DNA of 59,631 nt from Synergistaceae bacterium. GTDB lineage: Bacteria; Synergistota; Synergistia; Synergistales; Aminobacteriaceae. The notes beneath the pieces were generated by a model. The model saw nothing but the letters and a program-made list of their open reading frames with translations, made no database searches and had not been told where the DNA came from. This document shows positions 7,729-18,192 of this stretch, one piece after another (position 1 is the first letter of the stretch; every line of letters begins with the position of its first letter). Location of the stretch: positions 1 through 59,631 of the forward strand of contig JAFSWZ010000009.1 in the NCBI GenBank assembly GCA_017450125.1. The letters are read 5' to 3'. The position numbers and the translations under genes are program-made.

Positions 7729-8245
7729 GTCAACGGCATCGCATATCTTGGCCGGACTTCTGGGGTGCGAATACATCAACGCTGACAGCATCGCCAAATC
7801 CCTTTGGGAACGTTCGGATGTTAAGGCACGCGCAGCCGGACGCTGGGGCAGAGGGATTCTCGACGCGTCGGGCAGGATAATTCTTGCTCTTGCCGCAGAA
7901 CGAATCTTCTCCTCGAAGGCCGAGCACGACTTCTGCAACGCCCTGCTTCATCCGCTCGTGATGTCCGAGCTTCAGGAGATGGTGCAGGGACGTGATGCTG
8001 TGCTGGAGATTCCGTTATTGCCCGAAGCAGGACGGCCGAAATGGATAGACAGAGTGATCTACGTTGCGGCCAAGTTCGAGACAAGAGCTGAACGCGTCAG
8101 GGCGAGAGGCTGGGACGCGGAGGAACTCAGGAGGCGTGAGAGCTTCCTTCTGCCGGAACGCGAGAGAATAGCGGTGTGCAACATAGTGATACGCAACGAC
8201 GGCGGAACAGACGAATTACAGCGACAACTTGAGGAGGCAAAATGA
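7688..8245 (+). CDS. coaE: Dephospho-CoA kinase
   Basis: CoaE catalyses the last step of coenzyme A synthesis, phosphorylating dephospho-CoA. The 185-residue product begins with the P-loop GEIGSGKST (residues 8-16), then CEYINADSIAKSLWE, which matches the family's DAD-type acceptor region, and a lid-type segment RAEALRRRESF… near 130-150. The start at ATG 7688 puts the P-loop at the usual distance from the N-terminus and makes the gene overlap the helicase by 41 bases out of frame. The ribosome site is weak, so translational coupling is likely. Its TGA overlaps the pepF ATG. Confidence 0.85.
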   Translation: MAVTAITGEIGSGKSTASHILAGLLGCEYINADSIAKSLWERSDVKARAAGRWGRGILDASGRIILALAAERIFSSKAEHDFCNALLHPLVMSELQEMVQGRDAVLEIPLLPEAGRPKWIDRVIYVAAKFETRAERVRARGWDAEELRRRESFLLPERERIAVCNIVIRNDGGTDELQRQLEEAK

Positions 8246-10056
8246 CGACAAACGAAGTGCCGGAGAGAAGCAGTATTCCGGCAAAAGACAAGTGGAACTT
8301 AGAGGCAATATACTCAACGTTTGAGGACTGGCAGAAGGCTTATGACCTCACAGCAGAAAGCATCGAGGCTTTGAAGGCTTATGCAGGAAGGCTCGGCGAA
8401 GGTTCTGACGTGCTGCTCGAGTTCATCAGGAAGGACGAGGAAGTCTCACTCGAGCTGGGCAAGCTCTACGCCTACGCGAACATGAAGAGCCACGAGGATC
8501 TGCGCGAGTCCAAGCCGATGGAGATGGCGAGAATGAGTGAGAGCCTGCTGGTGAAGTACACTGCGGCGGTGTCATTCTTTGAGCCGGAGATTCTTGCTCT
8601 GCCACACGAATACATCAACGACTGCATAAAGAACGAGCACGAACTTACGCGCTATGAGTTCTTCTTCAGGAAGTTACTGCGCGAACGTGAGCACATTCTT
8701 CCTCGTGAACAGGAGGAGTTATTGGCGAAGGCTGGAGAGATGCGCGCAGTCCCGGAAAACGCGTTTGCCCTGCTGACTGATGCTGATATGCCGTTCCCGA
8801 ACATCACTGACGAGGACGGCAACACTGCGGAGCTCACGGAGGAACGCTGGTACAGGTTCAGCCGGAGCAAGGACAGGCGGGTAAGACATGATGCCTTCAT
8901 GGGAATCTACGGGACTTACGCGAAGTTCCGCCACGCAATCAGCGCACTCTATGCCGGCTCGGTGAAGGGAGACGTGTTCTACGCGCGCGCAAGGCACTAC
9001 AAGGACAGCCTCAGCATGGCATTGTTCGGCGAGAACGTGCCCGAAGAAGTCTATTCCAACGTTGTGGACACAGCCCGCGAACACTCAGCTTCATTGATGC
9101 ACAAGCTGGTCTCCCTGCGCAAGAAAGTGCTGGGGCTGGATGAGTTCCACTTCTACGACCTCAACGCCCCGATCTCCCGCGAACCTGAGAGAAGGTACAC
9201 GTTCGACGAAGCAGTCAGCCTCGCGGTGAAGGCACTCGCTCCGCTGGGAGAAGAGTACTGCGCTGACTTCATGAAGGGAATCTCCGAACGCTGGATAGAC
9301 ATCTACGAGAACAAGGGCAAGCGCAAGGGAGCATACTCTTGGGGCTCATACGGCACGAATCCCTACGTACTGCTGAACTTCGACGGAACGCTTCACGATG
9401 TCTTCACGCTCGTGCACGAGATGGGGCACAGCCTGCACAGCTACTATTCCCGAAAGCACCAGCCGCAGGTCTACGCGGATTACACGATACTTCTTGCTGA
9501 GGTTGCCTCGACGACGAATGAAGCACTGCTCCTCGAGTACCTTCTCCGCACCAACGATGACCCGGAAGCGAGAAAGTGGCTTCTGTCGTACTATTATGAC
9601 ATGGTGCGGGCGACGTTCTTCCGCCAGGCGATGTTCGCGGACTTCGAGCGCGAGACGCACACCTACAGCGAATCCGGCGGTGTCCTTACCCCCGAATACC
9701 TCGACGGCTTGTGGCGGAAGCTCAACGCACAGTGCTACGGCCCGGACATGGTCATTGATGACGAGCTTTGCGCGGAATGGGCACGAATACCGCACTTCTA
9801 CACGGCGTTCTACGTCTACAAGTACGTTACGGGCTTCACGTCGGCAAATGCTTTCGCGTCGGCGATACTCAGCGGCACGGACGGAGCAGTCGACCGCTAC
9901 CTGAAGTTCCTGAAGAGCGGAGGCAGCGACTACAGCCTGAATATTTTGCGCCGTGCAGGAGTTGACCTTACCGAGAAAGCACCGTTTGAACGCACGATGC
10001 AGACTTTCTCCGAGAGGCTCGATGAGGGCATGAAGGCTTGGGGGATATCTGAATGA
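8242..10056 (+). CDS. pepF: Oligoendopeptidase F (M3 family)
   Basis: PepF is a cytoplasmic zinc metallopeptidase that degrades medium-length peptides. The 604-residue length fits the family. The zinc motif HEMGH is at residues 392-396, followed by SYYSRKHQPQVYADYTILLAEVAS, where the downstream Glu of AEVAS is the third ligand. The C-terminal FYVYKYVTGFTSANAFA is typical of PepF. It overlaps coaE by ATGA and the following HAD gene by ATGA. Its context has no peptide transporter, so a housekeeping peptide-recycling role is most likely. Confidence 0.94.
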   Translation: MTTNEVPERSSIPAKDKWNLEAIYSTFEDWQKAYDLTAESIEALKAYAGRLGEGSDVLLEFIRKDEEVSLELGKLYAYANMKSHEDLRESKPMEMARMSESLLVKYTAAVSFFEPEILALPHEYINDCIKNEHELTRYEFFFRKLLREREHILPREQEELLAKAGEMRAVPENAFALLTDADMPFPNITDEDGNTAELTEERWYRFSRSKDRRVRHDAFMGIYGTYAKFRHAISALYAGSVKGDVFYARARHYKDSLSMALFGENVPEEVYSNVVDTAREHSASLMHKLVSLRKKVLGLDEFHFYDLNAPISREPERRYTFDEAVSLAVKALAPLGEEYCADFMKGISERWIDIYENKGKRKGAYSWGSYGTNPYVLLNFDGTLHDVFTLVHEMGHSLHSYYSRKHQPQVYADYTILLAEVASTTNEALLLEYLLRTNDDPEARKWLLSYYYDMVRATFFRQAMFADFERETHTYSESGGVLTPEYLDGLWRKLNAQCYGPDMVIDDELCAEWARIPHFYTAFYVYKYVTGFTSANAFASAILSGTDGAVDRYLKFLKSGGSDYSLNILRRAGVDLTEKAPFERTMQTFSERLDEGMKAWGISE

Positions 10057-10895
10057 CGAAGCTGATTGCGTTTGACCTCGATTTTACCCTCCTGAACGCG
10101 AAGAAGGAAGTTACGCCTGAGACGATGCGCGTCCTGAAACGTGCGGCTTCTCTGGGGATAGAGATTGTCCCTGTAACCGGCAGGGCGTGGGGCGCAGTAC
10201 CTGAGGCCGTGAAGTCGATGGAGTTCGTGCGCTACGCGGTAACCCTCAACGGAGCAGAAATCTACGACGTGAAGAACGGGAAAACTCTTCATGAAGCATT
10301 GATGCCCGTAGAGCTGGGAATAACGCTGTGCCGTGTCATTGACGGCTTGGGCACTGTGTATGACTGCATAGCCGGAGGGCAGAGGTACATGCGCCGCGAG
10401 AACTACGACAGGATAGAGACCATCTCTGACGGCGAATGGCAGACGAACATAATACGCGGCTCGTCGCTTCCCGTTGACGACATAGAGGCCGCAATAGCCG
10501 GGACAAACGGCATCCAGAAGATGCAGATCTACACGAAGGATAAAGCCTTAAGGGAGAACCTGCTTTCTGCTCTGCCTGTGGTGTTTCCTCATGCGCTGTT
10601 CACGTCGTCAGTCCCGAACAACATCGAGATTAACGACCCGAAAGCGAACAAGGGCGAGGGCTTGAGGTTTATTGCTGGGCATCTTGGCCTGCCGATGAGC
10701 TCAACAATGGCATTCGGGGACGGCCTTAACGACCTCGAGATGATCCGCGCGGCAGGAATAGGCGTAGCGATGGGCAACGCGTGCAACGAGCTGCTTGAAG
10801 TCGCTGACCATGTTACGAGCGACTGTGAACATGACGGAGTTGCTGAGGGGATAAAGACCTTTACCAGCCTGCGTGGGGGTGGACGACGATGCTGA
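10053..10895 (+). CDS. HAD-superfamily Cof-type sugar phosphatase
   Basis: A 280-residue Cof/YidA-like HAD hydrolase, probably a cytosolic phosphatase of sugar phosphates or nucleotides. Motif I is DLDFTLL at residues 8-14 (usually DLDGTLL, with Phe replacing Gly here), with both aspartates present. Motif II is PVTGRAW near 47, the C2 cap follows, Lys lies in NDPKANKGEGL near 198, and motif IV is GDGLNDLEMI near 230. It overlaps pepF by 4 bases and lspA by 7. The substrate cannot be deduced. Confidence 0.86.
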   Translation: MTKLIAFDLDFTLLNAKKEVTPETMRVLKRAASLGIEIVPVTGRAWGAVPEAVKSMEFVRYAVTLNGAEIYDVKNGKTLHEALMPVELGITLCRVIDGLGTVYDCIAGGQRYMRRENYDRIETISDGEWQTNIIRGSSLPVDDIEAAIAGTNGIQKMQIYTKDKALRENLLSALPVVFPHALFTSSVPNNIEINDPKANKGEGLRFIAGHLGLPMSSTMAFGDGLNDLEMIRAAGIGVAMGNACNELLEVADHVTSDCEHDGVAEGIKTFTSLRGGGRRC

Positions 10896-11281
10896 TTAGC
10901 GTCAGTGTGATACTGTTCTGCGTTCTGGCCGAGCTGTTCGGGAGGTCTGCGGTTCGGCGGTTCGTGTCGTACAGCTACAACAGCGGGGCGGCGTTCGGGT
11001 TTCTTCGGGACAGTCCGGCAATTCTCCTGAACCTCGAAATCGCGATGAATATTATTGTGGTTCTGCTCCTAATTTTCGGGAAGATGCGGACGATGACACG
11101 CGTAGGACTGTCGATGATGCTCGGCGGTGCAGTCTCTAACCTCGTTGAACGTCTAGTTTGGGGGCACGTAATCGACTGGATACCCGTGCCGCTTCTGCCC
11201 TTGAAGTTCAACCTGTCGGATGCGTTCATTGCGCTCGGTGCAGTGATAGTGTTCATTATGTTAAATTCCCCCCGAAGATAA
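10889..11281 (+). CDS. lspA: Short lipoprotein signal peptidase (signal peptidase II)
   Basis: LspA is an inner-membrane aspartic protease that removes lipoprotein signal peptides. The 130-residue product keeps NSGAAFGFL near residue 31, GGAVSNLVERLVWGHVIDW near 80-98 and FNLSDAFIALG near 110; the aspartates of IDW and LSD are the catalytic pair. It is shorter than the usual 150-170. The N-terminal region between helix 1 and NSGAAF lacks the common DQxTK-like motif (here AELFGRSAVRRF) and looks compacted. About three to four membrane segments are predictable by eye. It overlaps the HAD gene by 7 bases and closes the plus-strand operon. Confidence 0.8.
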   Translation: MLISVSVILFCVLAELFGRSAVRRFVSYSYNSGAAFGFLRDSPAILLNLEIAMNIIVVLLLIFGKMRTMTRVGLSMMLGGAVSNLVERLVWGHVIDWIPVPLLPLKFNLSDAFIALGAVIVFIMLNSPRR

Positions 11282-11293
11282 CCTCAGGGGGAA
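11266..11293. terminator. Hairpin between convergent lspA and rrf2 genes
   Basis: TTCCCCC pairs with GGGGGAA around the lspA stop codon. Neither side has a clean U-run, so termination would be weak, but the position between convergent operons fits a bidirectional stop. Confidence 0.45.
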
Positions 11294-11299
11294 CATTCA

Positions 11300-11704
11300 T
11301 TATTTCTTCATCAAATCAGCAAGGGTCAAGCCGTCAAAGAAGTCATTAATCACTTTCCCGAGCCTTTGCCACATCGGAAGTGTCCTGCAAGTTCCGGCTC
11401 TCGGGCAGCTGTTGGGCTCGCAGGTCATGCACTCGACCGGCGCAAGTTCCTCGTTCATCGCACGAAGAACATCACTGACTCTGACATTCTCGGGGCTTCG
11501 GCCAAGACGGTAGCCGCCCTTCTTGCCGTGAGCAGTCTCTACGAACTTTCCGCGCGACAAGGAGGCCATGAGACGCTCAGCGTATTTCCGCGAGACCTGC
11601 TGACGTTCAGCGAGCTCATGAGTGGTGATGAAGCCAGAGCCCTGATTTTCCGCGAGGTCAACCAGAAACCTTAACGCGTACCTTCCGCGCGTCGAGACTA
11701 GCAT
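11300..11704 (-). CDS. Rrf2-family transcriptional regulator
   Basis: A 134-residue winged-helix regulator of the Rrf2 (IscR/CymR/NsrR) family. The DNA-binding part is at residues 1-75, with TTHELAERQQVSRKYAERLM as the helix-turn-helix. A cysteine cluster, C-MT-C-EPNS-C-PRAGT-C near 90-107, could hold an iron-sulfur cluster as in IscR. Its ATG overlaps the metY stop (TAATG), so it is cotranscribed with and probably downstream-coupled to the sulfhydrylase. The CymR precedent in Bacillus, also Rrf2, makes control of cysteine/methionine sulfur metabolism an attractive inference. Confidence 0.88.
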   Translation of the reverse strand: MLVSTRGRYALRFLVDLAENQGSGFITTHELAERQQVSRKYAERLMASLSRGKFVETAHGKKGGYRLGRSPENVRVSDVLRAMNEELAPVECMTCEPNSCPRAGTCRTLPMWQRLGKVINDFFDGLTLADLMKK

Positions 11705-12990
11705 TACTGCTTCACAGCCTCAAAGCCGTGCCTGAGGTCGTCAAGGATGTCGTCAATGTGCTCCGTGCCTATCGACAGCCTTACGGTAGTCGGACGTATT
11801 CCCGCAGCAAGAAGCTCCTTCTCGTCGAGCTGTGAATGTGTCGTCGACGCAGGATGAATCACGAGGGATTTCACGTCCGCAACGTTGGCGAGCAGTGAGA
11901 ACAGCTGGAGGCTCTCAGTGAACTTCTTGGCCGTCTCCGCTGTGCCCTTGATGTCGAACGTGAAGATTGAGCCCGCACCTCTCGGGAAGTATTTTGCGTA
12001 CAGCGCGGCCTGTTTGCCTTCTTCAAGCGACGGATGGTTCACGCGCTCAACCTGCCTGTGATCCCGCAGGAACTCCACAACCTTTAAGGCGTTCTCTACG
12101 TGGCGTTCAACCCTGAGCGACAATGTCTCCAGCCCCTGAATCAGCAGGAACGAGTTGAACGGCGACAAGCACGCTCCCTGATCTCTCATCAACGTAGTGC
12201 GGAGCTTGATGATGTATGCGAGATTCCCCACAGCCTCCGTGAACACAACGCCGTGATACGAGGGGTTAGGCTTCGAGAGGCCGGGAAACTTGTCGTTCTG
12301 TGCCCAGTCGAAATTTCCGCCGTCTACAACAACTCCTCCCATCACTGAGCCGTGCCCGCCGATGAACTTTGTCGCCGAGTGCACAACTATATCTGCTCCG
12401 TACTCGATGGGTCTGCAGAGGTACGGTGTCGCAAACGTGTTGTCGACAACTAACGGTATTCCGTGCTTGTGCGCGATTTTGGCGACTGCCTCGATGTCCA
12501 CAACGTCAGAATTAGGGTTGCCGAGCGTCTCCGCGTAAAGAAGTTTGGTGTTGGGCTGTATGGCCTTCTCGAAGTTCTGCGGGTCTGACGGGTCAACGAA
12601 CGTCGTTGTAACTCCCTGCTCGGGAAGCGTATTCGCGAAGAGGTTGACCGTTCCGCCGTAAAGGTTCGTCGATGCAACTACGTGGCTTCCTGCTGTGGCG
12701 ATGTTCTGTACGGCGTAAGTTATTGCCGCCGAGCCCGAAGCCGTAGCCAGTGCGGCAGCACCTGACTCGAGAGCCGCTATTCTCTTCTCGAACACGTCAT
12801 TAGTCGGGTTCATCAGGCGTGTGTATATGTTGCCCGGCACTGTCAGGCCGAATCTTCCTGCCGCAGTCGCAGAATCCTTGAAGACGTATGATGTCGTCGC
12901 GTAAATCGGTACTGCCCTTGCGTCTGTCGTAGGGTCTGCAGTTTCCTGCCCCACGTGGAGCTGTAATGTCTCGAATCTATATTTGCTCAT
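11704..12990 (-). CDS. metY: O-acetylhomoserine sulfhydrylase
   Basis: A PLP enzyme of the Cys/Met metabolism family that makes homocysteine from O-acetylhomoserine and sulfide, or uses O-acetylserine in some members. The 428-residue length and start FETLQLHVGQETADPTTDARAVPIYATTSY are typical of MetY, not of MetB/MetC. The PLP lysine lies in HSATKFIGGHG near residue 208, with LVVDNTFATPYLCRP ahead of it. The C-terminus ends in VRLSIGTEHIDDILDDL, the family's closing motif. A strong promoter precedes it, and the Rrf2 regulator gene follows with a one-base overlap. Confidence 0.93.
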   Translation of the reverse strand: MSKYRFETLQLHVGQETADPTTDARAVPIYATTSYVFKDSATAAGRFGLTVPGNIYTRLMNPTNDVFEKRIAALESGAAALATASGSAAITYAVQNIATAGSHVVASTNLYGGTVNLFANTLPEQGVTTTFVDPSDPQNFEKAIQPNTKLLYAETLGNPNSDVVDIEAVAKIAHKHGIPLVVDNTFATPYLCRPIEYGADIVVHSATKFIGGHGSVMGGVVVDGGNFDWAQNDKFPGLSKPNPSYHGVVFTEAVGNLAYIIKLRTTLMRDQGACLSPFNSFLLIQGLETLSLRVERHVENALKVVEFLRDHRQVERVNHPSLEEGKQAALYAKYFPRGAGSIFTFDIKGTAETAKKFTESLQLFSLLANVADVKSLVIHPASTTHSQLDEKELLAAGIRPTTVRLSIGTEHIDDILDDLRHGFEAVKQ

Positions 12991-13049
12991 TGCGTATCAT
13001 ACCCTTTCACGATAAACATACTTTGTGGGTGTGTGAAGAATTGCGGGAA

Positions 13050-13078
13050 ATTGTACACGCTGATTCTGCAGAGGTCAA
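13050..13078 (-). promoter_or_regulatory. Sigma70 promoter of metY-rrf2
   Basis: On the minus strand TTGACC (13078-13073), a 17-base spacer and TACAAT (13055-13050). It gives a leader of about 50 bases before metY. The -35 overlaps the end of the upstream adenosyltransferase-like gene. The leader between promoter and start is the place to look for an Rrf2 operator. Confidence 0.6.
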
Positions 13079-13536
13079 GCCTTCCTGAACGTCAGCCTGT
13101 GTCCGTAGCCCTCAGGAAGGTATTTGAACATCAGGACGTAGACGGCACTGCTGAGCCTGTTGAGAGTGTGAGAGATTCGCAGAGTGTCTTCATGGGGGAA
13201 AGCCCTGCACGATGCAAGCTCCGTCTCCCGCACAAGCGTACGCAGAAGGTTCAAGCCCGCAGATTCACGCTTCATGTCCATGTGAGGCATGATGTGCCCG
13301 CCGTCCGGGTTGTGGGAGAGCTCGTGAAGTTCGTCCGCAGTTTTCCCCCACAGGACAAAATCTTCCTTGAAGGGTGTGCTGGATGCCTCGCAGTGCTGTA
13401 ACTGCCTCACGATTCCTCTGAGTTCTTCGAGGTCAGCGATGTACTCTTCATTGTCCGAGCACGTCTGCAGAAAGATTATCTGTGCGTTGAGGCTGTCGAG
13501 CTTTCCCCTGAGAATGAATCGTTCTCCACTCTTCAT
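13075..13536 (-). CDS. Cobalamin adenosyltransferase-like protein (EutT/PduO superfamily)
   Basis: A 153-residue helical protein resembling the cobalamin adenosyltransferase domain, which converts cob(I)alamin to adenosylcobalamin. Supporting segments are [16 protein letters not shown] near residue 9 and the C-terminal [19 protein letters not shown]…[16 protein letters not shown] near 95-140, the arginine/asparagine pattern of the ATP-binding helices. It lacks the N-terminal extension of full EutT. Its ATG overlaps the argF stop (ATGA), so it is expressed with arginine synthesis, an odd pairing. Family assignment is by pattern only. Confidence 0.6.
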   Translation of the reverse strand: MKSGERFILRGKLDSLNAQIIFLQTCSDNEEYIADLEELRGIVRQLQHCEASSTPFKEDFVLWGKTADELHELSHNPDGGHIMPHMDMKRESAGLNLLRTLVRETELASCRAFPHEDTLRISHTLNRLSSAVYVLMFKYLPEGYGHRLTFRKA

Positions 13537-14471
13537 GCACCTAACGTGGCGACCATTACGGCCTTGATGGTGTGCATTCTGTTTTCTGCTTCGTCGAAAA
13601 CCTTTGATTGTTCGGACTCGAAGACTTCTTCCGTAACCTCGCAGCCCTTAACCGCAGGCAGGCAGTGCAGGAAAATCGTTGTGTCCTTGCCCGTTGCGCG
13701 CATAATCTCCGCGTTGACCTGCCAGCCCCCGAGCAGTGCATAACGTTCCTCCTTAAGTGCCTCTTCTCCCATCGACACCCAAACATCCGTGTAGATTGCG
13801 TCCGCTCCTTTGACGGTTTCCTTCGGGTCATTGATGACGGTGATTGTACTGTGTGCGGCAATGCTCCTGCACTTGGCCAGAAGCTCGGGGTTAGGCTCTA
13901 ACTCTTTCGGTGAGCTGACGACGTAATCTATTCCCATCTTCGCACAGCCTATCATCAGTGCGTTGCTCATGTTGTTGCGTCCGTCGCCGAGATACACCAG
14001 CTTTAACCCGCGTAAACGGGAAAAATTCTCCCGCAATGTCAGGAAGTCGGCCAAGACCTGCGTAGGGTGGTCAATGTCCGTGAGGCCGTTCCACACGGGC
14101 ACGCCGGAATACTGCGCCAGCGTCTCTACTGTCTCCTGCTTGAAGCCCCTAAACTCTATACCGTCGAACATCCTGCCTAGTACGCGGGCGGTGTCTTTCG
14201 CGTCTTCCTTTGCGCCGAGCTGTATGTCGTTCTTGTTCAGGTACTCGGGGAATGCCCCTTCATCGTTGCAGGCGACCGTGAAAGCACAGCGTGTCCGTGT
14301 CGATGACTTCTCGAAGATTAACGCAATGTTCTTGCCTGCTAGAGACGTTCCGCGAATGCCCGCGCGCTTCTTTGCCTTGAGGTCTGCTGCCAGTGTGATA
14401 AGGTAATCTATTTCTGCCGGAGAAAAATCCATGAGCGTAAGGAAATTCCTGCCTCTGAGATTTACTGCCAT
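13533..14471 (-). CDS. argF: Ornithine carbamoyltransferase
   Basis: OTCase forms citrulline from ornithine and carbamoyl phosphate in the cytosol. The 312-residue product has the carbamoyl-phosphate motif EKSSTRTR near residue 55, [12 protein letters not shown] near 135, DVWVSMGEE, whose SMG loop binds ornithine and separates it from aspartate transcarbamoylase, and [10 protein letters not shown] near 267. The biosynthetic (argF) and catabolic (arcB) forms cannot be separated by sequence here. No arc genes are nearby, so argF is preferred. It has its own extended -10 promoter and is followed by the adenosyltransferase-like gene. Confidence 0.94.
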   Translation of the reverse strand: MAVNLRGRNFLTLMDFSPAEIDYLITLAADLKAKKRAGIRGTSLAGKNIALIFEKSSTRTRCAFTVACNDEGAFPEYLNKNDIQLGAKEDAKDTARVLGRMFDGIEFRGFKQETVETLAQYSGVPVWNGLTDIDHPTQVLADFLTLRENFSRLRGLKLVYLGDGRNNMSNALMIGCAKMGIDYVVSSPKELEPNPELLAKCRSIAAHSTITVINDPKETVKGADAIYTDVWVSMGEEALKEERYALLGGWQVNAEIMRATGKDTTIFLHCLPAVKGCEVTEEVFESEQSKVFDEAENRMHTIKAVMVATLGA

Positions 14472-14506
14472 GATGTTAATGAACCTCCTGTGTTGGGATG
14501 AAGGCG

Positions 14507-14515
14507 ATTATATCA
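14507..14515 (-). promoter_or_regulatory. Extended -10 promoter of argF
   Basis: On the minus strand TGA followed by TATAAT. There is no recognisable -35; that region holds the T-run of the lytR terminator. The leader to the argF ATG is about 30 bases and contains GGAGG. Confidence 0.5.
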
Positions 14516-14519
14516 CGGC

Positions 14520-14552
14520 AAAAAATTTACCCCGCACACTCTCTGCACGGGG
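14520..14552 (-). terminator. Terminator of the rplU-to-lytR operon
   Basis: A 9-bp stem (CCCCGTGCA with TGTGCGGGG, two G-U pairs) with a GAGAG loop, followed by TAAATTTTTT on the minus strand. It directly abuts the argF promoter. Confidence 0.85.
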
Positions 14553-14558
14553 CGTGTC

Positions 14559-15956
14559 CTATGAGTTCATGTTCTCTAGGCGGCTGAACAATTGCTCCTT
14601 GTCGTGCCCTAGTATCAGCGTCAGTGATGTTGCGCGCCTGTCCTCCTGCACAAGGCGTTCATTGGTGATCCCGCAGAGTTCCGCAAGTGCCATCGCGCTC
14701 TGCCGTACCGTCTCGTCTCCGTTCGGCGGGTAAATTATGCTCGAAGCCTTGTAGTCGTAGTGCCTCGCGTTGCCCGTGTACGGAACCTCAATGCCTATGC
14801 GCTGGAATATCTGCGCCGCACGTTTGCCGATGCCCTTTTCGCCGTCGCCGTTGAGGATTCTGATGCTCATTATCTGGTCTCTGAGCTCCGCTATCTTCTC
14901 GTTGTCGAAGCCCGAAGACGAATCGCTGGCTTCCCTCTCGTCGAGGTTGATGCTCTCCGTGCTCTCAAGCAGCGTGTCATCAGCAGGCGGGAGCTTGGCC
15001 GCAAGCTGGAGCGAGAACGCGTTGTTGTCCAGAATCCAATAGCTTACGTTCTTGCTGAAGCCCGTTTTGCCCGGTGCCATGAACATCTTTATACGGTCGG
15101 GCGGGAGTGAGTTCGCGAACTGCAGGAGCTTCAAGGCCTCCAGCGGCGCAAGGTCGGTGTCTATCGCGTCCATGACTTCATTGAGGATAGCAGGAAGTTT
15201 CGTGATTATCGTCGGAGTCTTTATCTTCTTCATCATGATGTCGATGAACTTCTGCTGTCTCCTCACGCGGCCGATGTCGCCCAGCGGGTCATGCCTGAAC
15301 CTCACGTAACCCAGCGCAGTCTTGCCGTTCATGTGCTGCTGTCCCGCCGGGATGTTGATGAACAGTTTGCCCGAGTAGTCGTTGTAGACCATGCGCTTAT
15401 CAACGTAAATATCAATTCCGCCGAGTATGTCGACGATGCGCGGAAAGCTCTTGTAGCTTATTTTCACGAAGTAGTCTATCGGCATCCCCGTGAGGTTCAC
15501 CAGAGTTTCGCGCAGAAGCCTTATTCCGCCGTAAACGTAGGCGTGATTAATCTTGTCCCAGCCCCGCGAAGGAATGTACACCCTCGAGTCTCTGGGTATC
15601 GACGCAATCCTGAGGCCGGGATTCTGCGCGTCGAAGATAGCCAGTGCTATCGCGTCAGTCCGTGAGCCTCCCTCGACGTTGTCCAGTCCCACAACAAGAA
15701 CGTTCACCGTTCCGCGCGCCGTGCTGTCCTTCTGCGACGAAGGCTCTGCTACGGCAAGCTCTGTCTCCTCACCCTGAGGCTGAGGCTGCTCGTCCTGAGG
15801 CTGGGCAGTCTGTGATGTGGCGGCGGCTTTGGGCTGAGCTTTCGGCACGGGCAGAGGGTTGGGGTCGTTGAGGAGCTCGGCAAGGCGGAAGGCTGCTCCA
15901 CCGACCATTGACGACGCTATCACGAAAATTATTCCCAGAATCTTAAGCACTCTCAT
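14559..15956 (-). CDS. LytR-CpsA-Psr family protein with LytR_C domain
   Basis: A 465-residue membrane-anchored LCP protein. The family transfers lipid-linked glycopolymers to the cell wall or other acceptors outside the cytoplasmic membrane. There is an N-terminal membrane segment at 4-27 and a Pro/Gln/Glu-rich linker at 30-75. The catalytic LCP domain spans about 85-240, with GGSRTDAIALAIFD, PRDSRVYIP and VRFRHDPLGDIGRVRRQQKF supplying the conserved arginines and aspartates. A C-terminal LytR_C domain covers about 365-460. LCP proteins are less usual in diderms but occur in several diderm phyla. It follows nadD by 9 bases and ends the operon. It could attach one of the surface glycans encoded in the window. 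Confidence 0.87.
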   Translation of the reverse strand: MRVLKILGIIFVIASSMVGGAAFRLAELLNDPNPLPVPKAQPKAAATSQTAQPQDEQPQPQGEETELAVAEPSSQKDSTARGTVNVLVVGLDNVEGGSRTDAIALAIFDAQNPGLRIASIPRDSRVYIPSRGWDKINHAYVYGGIRLLRETLVNLTGMPIDYFVKISYKSFPRIVDILGGIDIYVDKRMVYNDYSGKLFINIPAGQQHMNGKTALGYVRFRHDPLGDIGRVRRQQKFIDIMMKKIKTPTIITKLPAILNEVMDAIDTDLAPLEALKLLQFANSLPPDRIKMFMAPGKTGFSKNVSYWILDNNAFSLQLAAKLPPADDTLLESTESINLDEREASDSSSGFDNEKIAELRDQIMSIRILNGDGEKGIGKRAAQIFQRIGIEVPYTGNARHYDYKASSIIYPPNGDETVRQSAMALAELCGITNERLVQEDRRATSLTLILGHDKEQLFSRLENMNS

Positions 15957-15965
15957 AAATTCAAA

Positions 15966-17908
<1,943 letters not shown>

Positions 17909-18190
17909 CTATTCTGCGGGCACAACTGATACATACTTGCGGCCAAGTTTCTTGTGGTAGTTCACTTTGCCGGGCACGAGCGCAAACAGCGTAAAATCCC
18001 TGCCGATTCCGACGTGCTTCCCCGCGTGAACCTGAGTCCCGCACTGCCTCACAAGGATGCTCCCTGCTGTTACGTCCTGCCCCGCGAAAACCTTGATCCC
18101 GCGATACTTGGGCTGGCTGTCGCGTCCGTTGGTGGAGCTTCCCTGCCCCTTCTTGTGCGCAAAAAACTGAAGGTTGAATCTCTTTGTCAT
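17909..18190 (-). CDS. rpmA: 50S ribosomal protein L27 with cleavable N-terminal extension
   Basis: L27 lies at the peptidyl-transferase centre. The 93-residue product has the extension [10 protein letters not shown] before the mature [14 protein letters not shown] start. This matches the LQLFA-type motif that the protease Prp removes in Firmicutes, Fusobacteria and Synergistota-like groups. The ATG at 18190 is chosen because GGAGG lies about 10 bases upstream; a TTG two codons earlier is too close. prp is immediately upstream and their coding ends overlap or abut, so protease and substrate are coexpressed. Confidence 0.95.
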   Translation of the reverse strand: MTKRFNLQFFAHKKGQGSSTNGRDSQPKYRGIKVFAGQDVTAGSILVRQCGTQVHAGKHVGIGRDFTLFALVPGKVNYHKKLGRKYVSVVPAE

Positions 18191-18192
18191 CG

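Noticed and set aside
7099-7938. A 279-codon minus-strand open frame across the uvrD-coaE junction
   Set aside because: It spans two well-supported genes on the other strand and has no recognisable domain.
11300-14471. SAM or T-box riboswitch before metY or argF
   Set aside because: The leaders are about 50 and 30 bases and show no conserved riboswitch pattern.
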